Assembly: GCA_002898275.1 (NCBI GenBank)
Contig: BEIQ01000001.1
Location: 1,047,899 to 1,111,898 of the forward strand
Length of the DNA: 64,000 nt
From: a bacterium HR40
Lineage (GTDB): Bacteria; Pseudomonadota; Alphaproteobacteria; Geminicoccales; Geminicoccaceae
Direction of reading: 5' to 3'
The notes beneath the pieces were generated by a model. It was not told the origin of the DNA and made no database searches. It worked only from the letters and a program-made list of their open reading frames with translations. How positions within the stretch are numbered: the first letter of the stretch is position 1; the number at the start of each line of letters is the position of its first letter. This document shows positions 36,174-47,500 of the stretch, piece after piece. Position numbers and translations under genes: made by a program.

Positions 36174-36986
36174 ATGAGCGATCCTTGTTTTCCACCGCTC
36201 GTCGGCATTACCTGTTGCCTGCGCCCCGCCGATCACGCCTTCGTCCATCAGGTCGGGGACAAATATGTCGACGCCGTGGTCGACGGTGCCGAGGCGGTTC
36301 CCGTTTTGATCCCGGCCCTCGGGGCGAGGCTCGATGTCGATGCCCTGCTCGGCCGCCTCGACGGCTTGCTCGTCACGGGCAGCCCCTCCAACGTCGATCC
36401 TGCCCTCTATGGCGGCCCGCCGCCACGCCCGGGCAATCTCGCCGATCCGGCCCGGGATGCGACGACCCTTCCGCTCATCCGCCGGGCGCTCGCCCTGGGT
36501 GTCCCCCTCTTCGCCATCTGCCGGGGGCTGCAGGAACTCAATGTCGCTCTCGGCGGAACGTTGCACCAACACCTTCACGAGCTGCCCGGCAGACGCGATC
36601 ACCGTTCCAACAAGGACCTCACCCCCGCCGAGCGCTATGGCCCGGCGCATCCCGTGCGCCTCGCTCGAGGCGGCTTCCTCCAGCGCCTGCTCGGTGGGGC
36701 CGAGTCGATCGTCGTCAATTCTCTGCATGCACAGGGGATCGATCGGCTCGCACCTGGACTGGTCGTGGAGGCCGTGGCCGAAGACGGCACCGTCGAGGCG
36801 GTGACCGTGGCGGGGGCCTCGAGTTTCGCCCTTGCCGTCCAGTGGCACCCGGAATGGCGGGTGCGCGACAATCCCGACTCCCTGCGGCTGTTCCGGGCGT
36901 TCGGCGCGGCCGCCCGCGAACGCGCAGCGCACAGGATGGACCATGTCACCGAGCGAGATCTTTCGCGAGTGGCTCAAAGAGCATAG
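36174..36986 (+). CDS. Gamma-glutamyl-GABA hydrolase-like class I glutamine amidotransferase (PuuD-like)
   Basis: This 270-residue peptidase C26-type protein has the nucleophile in LFAICRGLQELNVALGG (about residue 117), VNSLHAQGIDRLAPG, and the His/Glu pair in AVQWHPEW. The PuuD family releases GABA from gamma-glutamyl-GABA in putrescine degradation. The following gene is a PuuA-like glutamine synthetase, overlapping it by 44 bases, which supports a gamma-glutamylation route. No puuB or puuC is in the window. The ATG at 36174 is chosen; 36144 is also open. Confidence 0.85.
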   Translation: MSDPCFPPLVGITCCLRPADHAFVHQVGDKYVDAVVDGAEAVPVLIPALGARLDVDALLGRLDGLLVTGSPSNVDPALYGGPPPRPGNLADPARDATTLPLIRRALALGVPLFAICRGLQELNVALGGTLHQHLHELPGRRDHRSNKDLTPAERYGPAHPVRLARGGFLQRLLGGAESIVVNSLHAQGIDRLAPGLVVEAVAEDGTVEAVTVAGASSFALAVQWHPEWRVRDNPDSLRLFRAFGAAARERAAHRMDHVTERDLSRVAQRA

Positions 36987-38295
36987 GATCACCGAGGTCG
37001 AGTGCATCGTCCCCGACATCAACGGCATCGCCCGCGGCAAGATCCTCCCCGCAGACAAATTCTTGAAGTCGGTCGAGGATGGCACGCTGCGGCTGCCGGA
37101 GAGCATCTTCGCCCAGACGGTGACCGGGGAGGTGCCGGAGGTGTCGGTGATCGATCCCACCGACCGCGACATTCGCCTGCGTCCCGACCCGCGCACGCTC
37201 CGTCTCGTGCCCTGGTACGAGGAACCGACCGCCGAGGTGATCGCGGATGCAGTGCATCTCGACGGCACCCCGGTCGCCATCTCGAGCCGCTGGGTGTTGC
37301 GACGGGTCCTCGGCCTCTACGCCGAGCGCGGGTGGCGACCGGTTGTGGCGCCGGAGCTCGAGTTCTTCCTCACCAAGATCAACACCGACCCCGACTATCC
37401 CTTGGAACCGCCCGTCGGCCGCTCTCGCCGGCCGGAGACGGCACGACAGAGTTACGGTATCGATGCGGTCAACGAATTCGATCCGGTCTTCGAAGACGTC
37501 TACGATTGGTGCGAGGTGCAGCGGATCGACATCGACACGCTGACCCACGAGGCGGGTGCCGCGCAGATGGAAATCAACTTCAACCACGGCGACCCGCTCG
37601 AACTTGCCGACCAGACCTTTCTCTTCAAGCGCACGGTGCGGCAGGCGGCTCTCAAGCACGGCATTTACGCCACCTTCATGGCCAAGCCCATCGAGAACGA
37701 GCCGGGCAGCGCCATGCACGTGCACGTCAGCGTCTACGACCTGGAGACCGGACGCAATCTCTTTGCCGGTAGCCAGGGCGAGCGCTTCTCGCCATCGTTC
37801 TTGAGCTTCATCGGCGGGCTGCAGAAGTTCTTGCCGGCGGCGATGCCGCTTCTCGCCCCGAACGTCAATTCCTACCGCCGGCTGCGGCGCTACTCGACCG
37901 CCCCGATCAACGTCCACTGGGGCATCGAGAACCGTACCGTGGGCCTCCGGGTTCCCGACTCGGACCCGCAATCGACCCGGGTCGAGAATCGCGTCGCCGG
38001 TGCCGATGCCAACCCCTATCTGGCGATCGCCGCTACGCTAGCCTGTGGCTGGCTCGGCATGGTGCACGCCATCGAACCCTCCGATCCCGTCAAGGGCAGT
38101 GCGTATCGCCTCGCCCAGACGCTGCCGCAGCAACTCCCGGACGCCCTGCGCAAGCTCCAGAACGCCGGGCCCCTCGAGGAGATCCTGGGCGAAGCCTTCG
38201 TCGAGGTGCTGCTCGCCGTCAAGCAGGCCGAACACGACGCCTATCAGCGTGTCATCAGCTCTTGGGAGCGCGAGCATTTGCTGCTCAATGTGTGA
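36943..38295 (+). CDS. Glutamine synthetase family protein (PuuA-like gamma-glutamyl ligase)
   Basis: The 450-residue protein is a glutamine-synthetase-fold ligase with IVPDINGIARGKIL near the N-terminus, APELEFFLTKI, INFNHGDPLELADQ, TFMAKPIENEPGSAMHVHVS, APNVNSYRR and RTVGLRVPD, and GADANPYLAIAATLA. These fit the GlnA4/PuuA group that glutamylates amines rather than ammonia. The ATG at 36943 lies within the end of the PuuD-like gene with AGGA ahead of it, implying coupled translation. The amine substrate (putrescine or another) is not identifiable. Confidence 0.87.
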   Translation: MSPSEIFREWLKEHRITEVECIVPDINGIARGKILPADKFLKSVEDGTLRLPESIFAQTVTGEVPEVSVIDPTDRDIRLRPDPRTLRLVPWYEEPTAEVIADAVHLDGTPVAISSRWVLRRVLGLYAERGWRPVVAPELEFFLTKINTDPDYPLEPPVGRSRRPETARQSYGIDAVNEFDPVFEDVYDWCEVQRIDIDTLTHEAGAAQMEINFNHGDPLELADQTFLFKRTVRQAALKHGIYATFMAKPIENEPGSAMHVHVSVYDLETGRNLFAGSQGERFSPSFLSFIGGLQKFLPAAMPLLAPNVNSYRRLRRYSTAPINVHWGIENRTVGLRVPDSDPQSTRVENRVAGADANPYLAIAATLACGWLGMVHAIEPSDPVKGSAYRLAQTLPQQLPDALRKLQNAGPLEEILGEAFVEVLLAVKQAEHDAYQRVISSWEREHLLLNV

Positions 38296-38330
38296 GCCGG
38301 CAAGCGGCCGGGAGCGCGAAGGAGAGGGCT

Positions 38331-38780
38331 ATGCGCAGACGGATCCTGTTGATGTCGGCGGCGGCGATGTGGGTTCCCCTCGCTGCCGGAGCGCGGGAGC
38401 TGCCGCCCGTCGAGGTGGTCAAGGCGAAGGGCTGTTCCTGTTGCGAGGGCTGGGTCAAGCACATGCGCGCGGCCGGCTTCACGGTCGCGGTGGAGGAGCG
38501 GTCGCCCGAAGAGCTCGAACAGCTCAAGCGCGCCCTCGGCCTGCCCGAGGAACTCTGGTCGTGTCACACGGCAAGGGTGGCGGGCTATGTGATCGAGGGC
38601 CATGTGCCGAGCGAGGACGTGGTGCGGCTGCTCGATCGCTCGCCGATCGCCCTCGGCCTCGCCGTCCCCGGCATGCCGGCGGGATCCCCGGGCATGGAGG
38701 TCCCCGGCCGCCGCGATCCCTACGACACCCTTCTCGTCGGAAGCGACGGCCGCGCCACGGTGTTCGCCCGTCACCGATAG
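38331..38780 (+). CDS. DUF411 metal-binding periplasmic protein
   Basis: This 149-residue protein has an N-terminal signal-like segment (ILLMSAAAMWVPLAAGA), then VVKAKGCSCCEGWVKHMRAAGF, whose CxCC motif is the family hallmark, and CHTARVAGYVIEGHVP. DUF411 proteins are found in copper- or metal-resistance loci and are presumed metal binders; function is not established. AGGAG precedes the ATG. It converges with the large DUF1998-type helicase gene, which ends 143 bp away, and marks the left edge of the defence island. Confidence 0.82.
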   Translation: MRRRILLMSAAAMWVPLAAGARELPPVEVVKAKGCSCCEGWVKHMRAAGFTVAVEERSPEELEQLKRALGLPEELWSCHTARVAGYVIEGHVPSEDVVRLLDRSPIALGLAVPGMPAGSPGMEVPGRRDPYDTLLVGSDGRATVFARHR

Positions 38781-38923
38781 GCGAGGATGGCCCCCCGCCG
38801 CGGCCCTCTCGCCCGGCACACGGGCGGCACGTCCGTGCCGCGACGCCGAGCCCCTCGGGCAGGGAACGAGGCGGCGAGAGCGGATCGCCCCGGACGCGGA
38901 CCGGGACGAGGATGGTCGGCCTG

Positions 38924-41900
38924 TCACCGCCACTCGGATGGGCGGATGCCCCAGCCTTTGCCAAAAACCTCGGGATAGCGCCCGAGTTGTTCCACGAGAT
39001 CGCGGTCCCAACGGATCGCGATCACGCGATAGCCTCGGCGGACGAGCTCCTCGCGCAGCCTTCGATCCCGATCTGCCTGAGAGGGCTCGTCGTGCACGGC
39101 TCCGTCGCAAAACACACAGACATTGGGCTCGTAGAAGAAATCGGGGATGCACCGGGGCTCGGCGATGGGTCTTTGGGCGTCGTGGGGAAGGCGGTAGCCG
39201 CTTTTGGCCAACACCTCGAGGAAGCGGCGCTCCAGCTCGGAGCGGGAATCCGCGAGGGACTGCAGCCACGCCAGGTGCTCCTGCCGTGACCGGCCCTGCA
39301 CGCGCGGCTCGGTACGGCATTCCGCCAAATCCAGAAGAATCTGCCGGATCCTGTGCCGGTCGAGGAGCAGGGCCTCGTGCTGGTTGGCGAAACTCGACAG
39401 ACACTCGTAGCAGGCGGCATGGCAGTCGGGCTTGAGATCGTTGCCTGCGGCATCGAAATGGCAGATCTCGAGGGCAGAGCGCGCGACCTCGGCGAAAGCG
39501 TCGGGCTCTTCGACGAGACGCCGCAGTACCCCTGCCCCTCCCTCGGCCGCCTCGTAGAGGAGGATGGCGCGCTTGCAGCCCGCACCGATGACTTCGGCAG
39601 CGAGCTCGGTCTCCTCGAGCTGGAAGGCTTCCTCGAGTCCGCGCTTGATCGCGTAACGCAAGCTCGCCGCGAACTCGGCATCGCTGAGATCGTCCGAAAA
39701 AGAGCGGACGAGGAGCATGTTCTGGGTCGCTTGCACTGCCAACTTCACCCGCTCGAGCCGCCTCGGCCGACCAGCTCGAGCGTCTGCGTTGTCTTTGTCC
39801 GTGACGAGCTCCCCGCTTTCGAAGTCGACGAGAAAACCCTGCCGCCCGGAACCCCGCCAGCCGTGATTCAGCCGCACGAGCGTCGCCGCCGGCGCATAGA
39901 CGAGGCGAACAATGGACGTCTGCTCGATCACCACATCGGCCTCGAGCACGCGGTGCCCTGTGCCTTCGGGCGCAAACTGGAAAAACGTCTCGAGCTCGTA
40001 GCCGCGGCGCCGCCGCTCTTCCTCGTCGGCGGTGATGCGCGCCCGTCGCCGAACGCGCACGTTCGGCATGTCGAGAACGGTGGCGATCCGACTGTTTTCG
40101 GGATCGAAGGAAACGCCGCACATCGGGCAGACGTCGAGATCGGGGCTCGAGAACCCACCACAGCTGCGGCAGAACCGTTTCTGGCTTCTCCTGTCGTCGA
40201 GGCCGCCCGGCGGTGCTTGGAACGCTCTGCACTCCCACTGCGCTCCCTCGTGATAGAGGAAGTTCTGCGGGGCGAACTCGTGGATCGCCAGAAACCGCGG
40301 CCGGGCGATGAACTCCCCTCCGTCTCCGCGAGGTACCCAGGCACGTACCGGCAAGGCAGGAAAGTTGTATCCGGGCAAAAATCCTTCGCTGGCTAGATAA
40401 CGGTACGGGTAAAAATCCCCTTCCTCGCGGGCGACATCCTGCTGCAGGAGCAGGTTCAGCTGGTGTCGGGCCTCATCCTGTCTGCGTCTGGCGCGATCCT
40501 GTTCCTCCCGGGTTCCTGCCCGATCCTCTTCGGCTCGGGTGGCCTCGCGCTGGCGCTTGGCCGCCCGATACAGCTCGCGCCAGCGGTCGAAGGCCCGGTC
40601 GAACGCGCGCGGAGCTTCCTCGATCACGCGCTCGATCCATCCGTCGCCGAACCACCCGCTCGCCGCCAGCGTGCCTTCGTCGGCCACCAGGAGCTGGCGA
40701 ACGCGCTCTCGAATCTCTTGGCGCCTCCCCTCGCTGAGTTGGATGTCCTGCGCAAGCTGCTCGCGAAGGGGCAGGTCGTCGCGTTCGATGTCGATCACCT
40801 CCTTGATCGAACGCCCCAGAGGAAGACGGATGTGCGCCAGCCACACGGCGTGAAGGTGCGCGCGCAGCAAGGCCTCGTTGGCGAGATCCAGCCGCGGGGG
40901 CCGCACGCTCCCCGCCACCATCTCCGCACGTCGGCGGAAGAAGTACTGGTCGTGGCTGTTCAAGGCACCGCAGTAAGTGACGACGAGCCCGGGCTGCCCC
41001 TGGCGACCGGCGCGGCCGCTGCGCTGGGCGTAGTTGGCGGGAGTCGGCGGCACGTTGCGCAAGTGCACGAGGTCCAGATCGGCAATATCGACCCCGAGCT
41101 CCAGGGTCGGAGAACACACCAGGTACGGAAGCCGACGGCCCAGTTCCGACGCTTCGGAGCCATCGAGGTCGTCCCAACGGAAGCGGCGCTCGCGGCGCTC
41201 TCGTTCGCCGGGCGAAACCACCTGCGCCGTGTGCTCACGGGCCTCGAGGGCGGCCAGGCTTGCCGCCTTCTCCCGATAGAACCGCTGGAAGAAGGGGTTC
41301 GCCCTCGGGACGATCTCGGCATAGCCATTTCCCGAGGCCCGACGCGAATGGAGGGGATCGGGAGGGGGCGGCGTGCCGTCGCCCAAGCACCAACGCAGGC
41401 AACCGGCGTCCAGTTGATAGAGCCGGTGGTCGTCGACCGCTTCCAGGCGCACGAGCAGCCCGTGTTGCACCAGAAGATCGAGGAGACGGTCCAGGGTGTC
41501 CCGATACGCTTCTCCGCTCACCCCGAGCCGGTCTTGGAGGAATCGGCCGATCGAGCTGCGCTCGCCCAGGCTGAAGCCCGAGACCTCTCGGCTCGACCGA
41601 CCCGGTCGCACGAAGCGGTGGGCGGGGCGCAGTTCGTCGTAGTCCTCGAGTCCCCAGAATTCGTTGAGGTACTGCTCGGAGCGCCGACGCAGCTGCTGCT
41701 GGAAGGTTTCGTCCAGCACCCGGGCGCGAATCGCCAGTTTCCTGCGGAACTGGTCGAGGATGGCCCGAAGCAGGATCTTCCGCTCTTCGAGCGCGAAAGC
41801 TGAAAGCTCGGGACTGGCGGCTGTAAGCTCCGGGCTCTGGCAGAGCTCGTCGAGACCGCGGTACGCGACCTTGAGGAGCCCCACCTGCTCGAGATTCGGA

Positions 41901-44008
41901 TGGGTCACCCGCCAGCCGCGCCGCAAATCCTCGTAGAGCCGGTATTCGGTAAGATCCGTGAAGACTTTCCACACCTCCGCAGCCACCGGCGCGTGCGGCG
42001 CCAGATCGGGGTTCTTGGCGATGTCTTTGAGGGTCAACTCGGAAGCTTTTACCACCGCCAGCGCGACGCGATCGAAAGCGAGTTCTTTTTCCTTCTCGAG
42101 CGCCGCATAGAGGGCAGCGCGCAGCACCCCCACCTGCACGAAGTCGTTGAAGTGACCGGCCTGGAGCGAGGCGTCCTGGCGGTTGTCGGTGAAGGTGAGC
42201 AATTTGGCGCGCGCCGCCCGAGTGCGGACCGCCTGTCGCAAAAGGGACGTCGCGAGGATGGTCGTGGCACTCGAACGGCCCTCGCTCGAGAGCGACGCGA
42301 GCTTCGCGAAGTCTCTCTCCCGCCCGCTGTAGAACTCCCCGCAAGCGAGACACAAGGAAAAGGGCGCCGGCTGCCACCACATCTTCTGCGCATCCGGCTG
42401 GGAGGAGGTGCTGAACGAGCCGTCCGGTCGCACCCACACCTCGAGGGGCACGCGGGTTCGCCAGCTCGGCTTGAGCCTCCCGTTCGCGTTGAACCACTCC
42501 TCGGGAAGCTGTCGGGGCGACCACCCCCCCTCGTCGGGGGCCAGCATGAGATAGCCAGGTTTCTGCTCTTCCTCTTCCGGCTCGGCGCCAATCGGATGCG
42601 GCAGGAACCGGTCGTCGCTGCGCAAGACGTGGTAATAGTCCTGGCCGCAGTGGCGGCAGAACGTGATCGGTACGAAGAGCCGGTTCTCGCCGGCCTGGAG
42701 TCGACCGTCGAGCGAGAACTCTCGGCGCGCGCGGTCCTCGAGCGTGGCATAGAGCGCCCGCCCCTGAGCGACGAACTGATGGAGTTTGAACGCCAGCGCC
42801 CGGTTGCCGTCGGGCGTTTGCAGATCGCCGCCGCAAACGAGCACCTCGCGCAAGCGGCTCGCGCAAGAATCGGGAGCCCATCCCGTCGCCTCGGCGAGCT
42901 GCTCGGCCACCTCCGAAAGCGGTCGCGGAACGCGACGTTCGAGGCGCCCATCGGCTTTCGGCTCGATCCCCAGCTGGTACTCGAGCCACCGGACGACGGG
43001 ATGGCGGCGAAACTCCGCGAGATCCCGGGGCAGCGGTGCTGCGAAGGCCGCCCGCAGTTCGTCCACCGAAGGCGGGCCGCCCTCGGTGAACGGCGACAGC
43101 GTCTCCTCGACCACCTGGTCCGGCGAAAAGGGGTGGCCGAAGAACAGAGTGGCGAAGTCGGCAACGCTCCGGCGCCGTTGCCCCGCGTCGGCGTCCCGTC
43201 GCGCCACCATGGTGGCGCTGGTCCCGATGCACACGAGATCCGGTGCCGCGCAGCGCTCCTTGAGGCGGCGCACCAGCATCGCCACGTCCGCTCCCTGACG
43301 GCCGCGGTAAGTGTGCAATTCGTCGAACACCAGAAAGCGCAGCCCTCGGCCGTCGAGGAAGCGTCGATCCTCGGGCCGCACCAGCAAGAGCTCGGCCATC
43401 ACATAGTTGGTGAGGAGGATCTGCGGCGGCCTCTGCCGCATCTCCTCGCGTTCCGCCTCGGGTGTTTCGCCGGTGTACTTGGCGAACCGTACGGGGAAGG
43501 GCCGACCGGTGCGCTTCTCGTACTGTTTTTTGAGCGCCGTCAACGCCTGGAACTGGGAGTTGACGAGGGCGTTCATGGGATACACCACGAGCGCCACGAC
43601 GCGCTCGCTTCGATCCGGGTCGCGCAGGAGGCTGTCGACGATGGGCAAGAAGTAGCACAGGCTCTTGCCCGAGCCGGTACCGCTGGTGACGACGAAGCTC
43701 TCCCGGGCGAGCGCCTTGCGGATCGCCTCCTCCTGGTGGCGGTAGAGACGCAGCGGGGTGTCGTCCTCGCGGCAAAAGATCCGCGCCGTCTGTTCGGCGA
43801 CGAGCCCCTGACGGGCGAGCTCGTCCACTCGCGCCCCCGCGGCATAGGCGGGACTCAATTGCACCAACGGCTCCGGCCAGAGCTCGCCCTCCTCGGCCAG
43901 GGCCCGATCCACGAACGCCCGCGCGCGCTCGTCCGAGACGAGGATGAACGAGCGCACGAAGTCGCGATAATCCTCGAGGACGTTCTCGTGCAGCTCAAAG
44001 ATCGTCAT
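38924..44008 (-). CDS. DUF1998-type DEAD/DEAH helicase with C-terminal Vsr/DUF559-like nuclease
   Basis: This is a 1694-residue defence helicase. Walker [15 protein letters not shown] lies near residue 108, the DExH box [16 protein letters not shown] near 228, and motif [17 protein letters not shown] near 1000, followed by a zinc ribbon (FCRSCGG...VCPMCG) near 1280 and [12 protein letters not shown] later, as in DUF1998 helicases such as DruE and DrmB. The last 90 residues resemble a Vsr/DUF559 nuclease: [19 protein letters not shown] and [17 protein letters not shown]. Having helicase, zinc and nuclease parts in one chain is notable. The ATG at 44008 overlaps the upstream winged-helix gene by 14 bases. 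It is the last gene of a four-gene operon. Confidence 0.85.
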   Translation of the reverse strand: MTIFELHENVLEDYRDFVRSFILVSDERARAFVDRALAEEGELWPEPLVQLSPAYAAGARVDELARQGLVAEQTARIFCREDDTPLRLYRHQEEAIRKALARESFVVTSGTGSGKSLCYFLPIVDSLLRDPDRSERVVALVVYPMNALVNSQFQALTALKKQYEKRTGRPFPVRFAKYTGETPEAEREEMRQRPPQILLTNYVMAELLLVRPEDRRFLDGRGLRFLVFDELHTYRGRQGADVAMLVRRLKERCAAPDLVCIGTSATMVARRDADAGQRRRSVADFATLFFGHPFSPDQVVEETLSPFTEGGPPSVDELRAAFAAPLPRDLAEFRRHPVVRWLEYQLGIEPKADGRLERRVPRPLSEVAEQLAEATGWAPDSCASRLREVLVCGGDLQTPDGNRALAFKLHQFVAQGRALYATLEDRARREFSLDGRLQAGENRLFVPITFCRHCGQDYYHVLRSDDRFLPHPIGAEPEEEEQKPGYLMLAPDEGGWSPRQLPEEWFNANGRLKPSWRTRVPLEVWVRPDGSFSTSSQPDAQKMWWQPAPFSLCLACGEFYSGRERDFAKLASLSSEGRSSATTILATSLLRQAVRTRAARAKLLTFTDNRQDASLQAGHFNDFVQVGVLRAALYAALEKEKELAFDRVALAVVKASELTLKDIAKNPDLAPHAPVAAEVWKVFTDLTEYRLYEDLRRGWRVTHPNLEQVGLLKVAYRGLDELCQSPELTAASPELSAFALEERKILLRAILDQFRRKLAIRARVLDETFQQQLRRRSEQYLNEFWGLEDYDELRPAHRFVRPGRSSREVSGFSLGERSSIGRFLQDRLGVSGEAYRDTLDRLLDLLVQHGLLVRLEAVDDHRLYQLDAGCLRWCLGDGTPPPPDPLHSRRASGNGYAEIVPRANPFFQRFYREKAASLAALEAREHTAQVVSPGERERRERRFRWDDLDGSEASELGRRLPYLVCSPTLELGVDIADLDLVHLRNVPPTPANYAQRSGRAGRQGQPGLVVTYCGALNSHDQYFFRRRAEMVAGSVRPPRLDLANEALLRAHLHAVWLAHIRLPLGRSIKEVIDIERDDLPLREQLAQDIQLSEGRRQEIRERVRQLLVADEGTLAASGWFGDGWIERVIEEAPRAFDRAFDRWRELYRAAKRQREATRAEEDRAGTREEQDRARRRQDEARHQLNLLLQQDVAREEGDFYPYRYLASEGFLPGYNFPALPVRAWVPRGDGGEFIARPRFLAIHEFAPQNFLYHEGAQWECRAFQAPPGGLDDRRSQKRFCRSCGGFSSPDLDVCPMCGVSFDPENSRIATVLDMPNVRVRRRARITADEEERRRRGYELETFFQFAPEGTGHRVLEADVVIEQTSIVRLVYAPAATLVRLNHGWRGSGRQGFLVDFESGELVTDKDNADARAGRPRRLERVKLAVQATQNMLLVRSFSDDLSDAEFAASLRYAIKRGLEEAFQLEETELAAEVIGAGCKRAILLYEAAEGGAGVLRRLVEEPDAFAEVARSALEICHFDAAGNDLKPDCHAACYECLSSFANQHEALLLDRHRIRQILLDLAECRTEPRVQGRSRQEHLAWLQSLADSRSELERRFLEVLAKSGYRLPHDAQRPIAEPRCIPDFFYEPNVCVFCDGAVHDEPSQADRDRRLREELVRRGYRVIAIRWDRDLVEQLGRYPEVFGKGWGIRPSEWR

Positions 44009-44591
44009 GCGACCTCGACCCCTCCCTGACCTCCGGCTGCGCTCGCAGCCATCGCTGTCCGGCGTCGGAAATCTCCCATATGCCATGCGGCGAATCGGCC
44101 TTCATCAAGCCTTCCCGCACGAGGCTCATGCGGCACCAGCTGGCGGTATTGCGCCAGCGGATGAACTGGGGACTGCGGGGCAGAGGCTCGCGATCGTAGG
44201 CGTTCAGGACCTGCGCCATTTTCTCCTCGACCTTGTCGAGGACCTCGCCGCTCGAAGCCCGCCCACCGAGCTCGACCAGGGCTTCGAGGATCGGTCGGCG
44301 GAAGTGGTCCTCCGGCGTACGCAGCCCCTTGGGCAAACGGGGGGCGGAAGCGCGACCGGCGGCCTTCTCCGGCAACGATCGTCCTTTGCGAAACGCCGCC
44401 CACTCTTTCTGCAGATCCTTGATCTTCCTTCGCAATTCTGCAACGCGCTCGGCGTCCGCGATGGCGCGGCGCGCCTCTTCGTATCGACCCGATACGAGAG
44501 CTTCCGCACCCTCTTCCTGGAAGTCGTTGGCGACCTCCTCGATGATCTCGAGCAGCAGCTCGAAGGCGGTGCGGACGTCATCGTCGCGCAT
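43995..44591 (-). CDS. Winged-helix protein resembling the Mrr N-terminal domain
   Basis: This 198-residue protein starts with an acidic helical part, then a predicted coiled coil ([19 protein letters not shown], about residues 52-70). A winged-helix stretch from about 95 resembles the DNA-reading N-terminal domain of Mrr: [40 protein letters not shown] and [13 protein letters not shown]. No Mrr catalytic domain follows; the next gene supplies a helicase-nuclease instead. AAGGAAGGA precedes the ATG, which lies inside the end of the methylase gene (14-base overlap). It could be the specificity or loading subunit of the system. Confidence 0.7.
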   Translation of the reverse strand: MRDDDVRTAFELLLEIIEEVANDFQEEGAEALVSGRYEEARRAIADAERVAELRRKIKDLQKEWAAFRKGRSLPEKAAGRASAPRLPKGLRTPEDHFRRPILEALVELGGRASSGEVLDKVEEKMAQVLNAYDREPLPRSPQFIRWRNTASWCRMSLVREGLMKADSPHGIWEISDAGQRWLRAQPEVREGSRSHDDL

Positions 44592-47500
44592 GGATTCCTT
44601 CCTTTCCGGCGATCGATCGCCACGGTCTGCCGCTGCGCCTCGCTTCTACCATGGCATCGTAGATCTCCAAAATCGCCCGCTTGGTGCGGTATTCGCCGAA
44701 ACGCTTTTCGTCCTTGCGGCGGACGATGGGGAACTGGTCGAGGATGTAGGCGACGGCATCGCGCGGAGTGGGGAAGAGCGCCTCGAGGTCAGGCGTGGCT
44801 CGCGCTTCCCATTCCTCGGTGGTGCCCAAGTAGAGGTGGAAAAAGAGCGCGTCGAGCTCGCAGCGCAAGAGGAAGCGCCGCTCGCGGTCGTAGGGGAAAG
44901 GAGGGCCGTCGTAGCCCAGGTCTCGAGCGAAGGGCTCCAGGTCCCAGGCGGTGTAGGTGAGTTCGAGCACGCGGGGGCGCACGAAGTCCGCGATGGTGGG
45001 CGGCGAGGAATGGGGAGACAGGGGCGAGCTCCCCCACTCCCAGGGGAAGGGCAGGGGCTCCTCGAAGACGCAGGGCGGGAGGACGGGGAGTTGCTTCATA
45101 GTGAAGTACTTGAGACTGGTGCCTCCCAGTTTTTGTCGAGCGCAATAATCAAAACAAAAGGAATCGAGTAATCCCACCAGCAGTGACGCGTGCTCAGGAT
45201 CCGCGGGAAACATAAGCAGAAATTTGTTTCCCACCCCCACCCTCGGGATGACGGCGGCGATGACGGTGCGCTCGTCGGTGCTGCGGCAGATGTCCCGCCA
45301 GCCCAAGAGCCAGCCGCGGTCCCAGCCCTTAGTGGCCAGGCGCGCTTCGACTTCCGCTTCCGGCACCCAGTAGCGGGGCAACACGCAGTAGTGGGGATCG
45401 GCCAGGCGTTCCCACGGCACCTCCGGCAGCTGCGTGCTCTGGGAGCCTTCCGGCTGCATGGCGTAGTCGCCGAAGCGGTGGTCGAACTGGTGCACCATCT
45501 TGGCTTCGTAGAGGGGCAAGAAGCGCTCTCGCCCCTTCACGAAGACATTGCCCAGAAGGCGAAAGCCCTCGTCCTCGAGCTCCTCCCGGGTGCGGAAGAG
45601 CTGGGAGTCGTTGGCCATATGTAGCATGGGCAGGAATTCCACCCCCCACGGATTGCCCGCCTCGCCCTTGGCTTCCTCCACCAGCACCGGCACGCGGCGG
45701 TAGATGTGCTTGGTGAGTTCCGCATCGCGGCGGCTTCTGAAGATGGGTGCGGTCTTGGTGTTGGGGTTGAGCAGGCGGAAATCCTCGGGCGCGAGAGTGA
45801 AGCGCCGCTCGGGATCGGCGAGGTCGGCGGCTTCGTGGAGGAAGAAGGCGAACTCGGCGGGCGGCGAGTGGCGAATGGCCGATGGCACGGCTTTGCCACC
45901 GTTCGCCCTTCGCGCTTTGCTGCTCGCGAGAGTGAGAAGGGAGAACTTCATCCGGCTATCTATTGCCGGGAAAATCTTCTTGCGATTCTCGAAATCGTAC
46001 AGGCTTGCCAGCTCTCCCTGTTCTACGACGTCGGCGAAAAAGTGCTTGTTGGTATCGTCGGTGGCGATTCCGGTGGGGACGATGACGCCCATGCGCCCGC
46101 CGGGCTCGAGCAGCGCCCGCATGCGCTCGGCGAAGACCGAGTAGGTGTTGATGTCGCCTCGCCCGGTGAGGGGGAAGAAGCCGCTTCCCCGCAAGAAACG
46201 GCTTTGGCTTTCGGCGGCGTGGAGGGCCTGGCGGTAGGCCTGCCAGAGTTCGGGCTTTTTCGTGGGCAACTCGGCGATGAGCTGCTTGCGTCTGGCCGCG
46301 GTGGGGGCGTTGGCGATGGCGGCATCGCGCGAAGCGAAGAACTCCTGCTCCTGGAGCTTGATGCGCTCCCACGGCGGATTGCCCATCACCACATCGAACC
46401 CGCCCTCGGCGAACACCTCGGCGAACTCGAGTGGCCAGTGGAAGAAGCGGTGCTGCGCGGCGAGGGCCTCGGCCTGGGCCACGGCTTGGGGGTGGGCCCT
46501 GCCTTCGAGATGGTCTGTTATCGTGTCGGTGGTGATGGCGTTTGGAGCGCGGGAATTCTCGAAACGCTGGAAGAACGCCGCCGTCCACAGGTTGCAGGCC
46601 TCGAGTAGCTTCCTCCGCTCGGGATCGTGCTGGTGGGAGGCATAGCGCTGCTTTTTGTGCCGCACGAGCTCCGGCGAGTCGTCAGGGATCGCCTCGATCG
46701 CTGCCTCCCGGTGCGCGAGGTCGGGCAGAATCGCCTGGGGATCGAAAGGCAATCGCTCTTGGCGGAACTCTCGCGCTCGGCGCTCGGCGCGGTTGCGCTT
46801 CTTGAGCAGGCTGGCGGCAGTCCGGTCATCGGCGCTGGCGGCAGCGAAGGCCTCGTCCGGGATACCCTGCTCGAGCACCCCCAGGTCCACCACCCCCACC
46901 AGCGAATCGCCGCATTTGATGCGGTGGTCGAGGAAGGTCAGCGGCTTTCCTGCGCAGTGCGCTTCGAGCCAGAGGGCCACCCGGCACAGCTCCACGGCGA
47001 GGGGGTTTTTGTCGACACCGTAGATGCAGTGGCCGACCACCTCGCGGATCGCCTCGCGGACCCGCTCGGGGGCGGGTTCGTCCTCGCCGGTGCGGATGCG
47101 GGCGAGCTCCTTGCCCAACCGTCGGGCGGCGGCGAGCAGGAAATGGCCGGAACCGCAGGCTGGGTCGAGCACGCGCAAGGAGAGAATAGCCCGCGCCTGC
47201 TCCTCCCTCGTCTTTGCTCGCCGCAAGCGCTCTTCGAGCACCGGCTCGAGCGCCGACCGGACGAGTTCGGCCACAAGTTCCGGCGGGGTGTAGTAGGAGC
47301 CGGTGGCCTTGCGCTCCGAACCGTGGGCCAGCTCGAAACGGGGCACGCTGCCGGAGGCGTCGATCTGCGGGTGGTAGTCGAGCAGGCTCTCGTAGACCGA
47401 GCCCAGCTCCTCTACGTCCAGGGCGGCGTAGTTCACCCGGCGCGGCGGACTGTCGGACCTATCGCGGTAATAGGCCAGGTGCCAGAAGGCCTCGAGCAGG

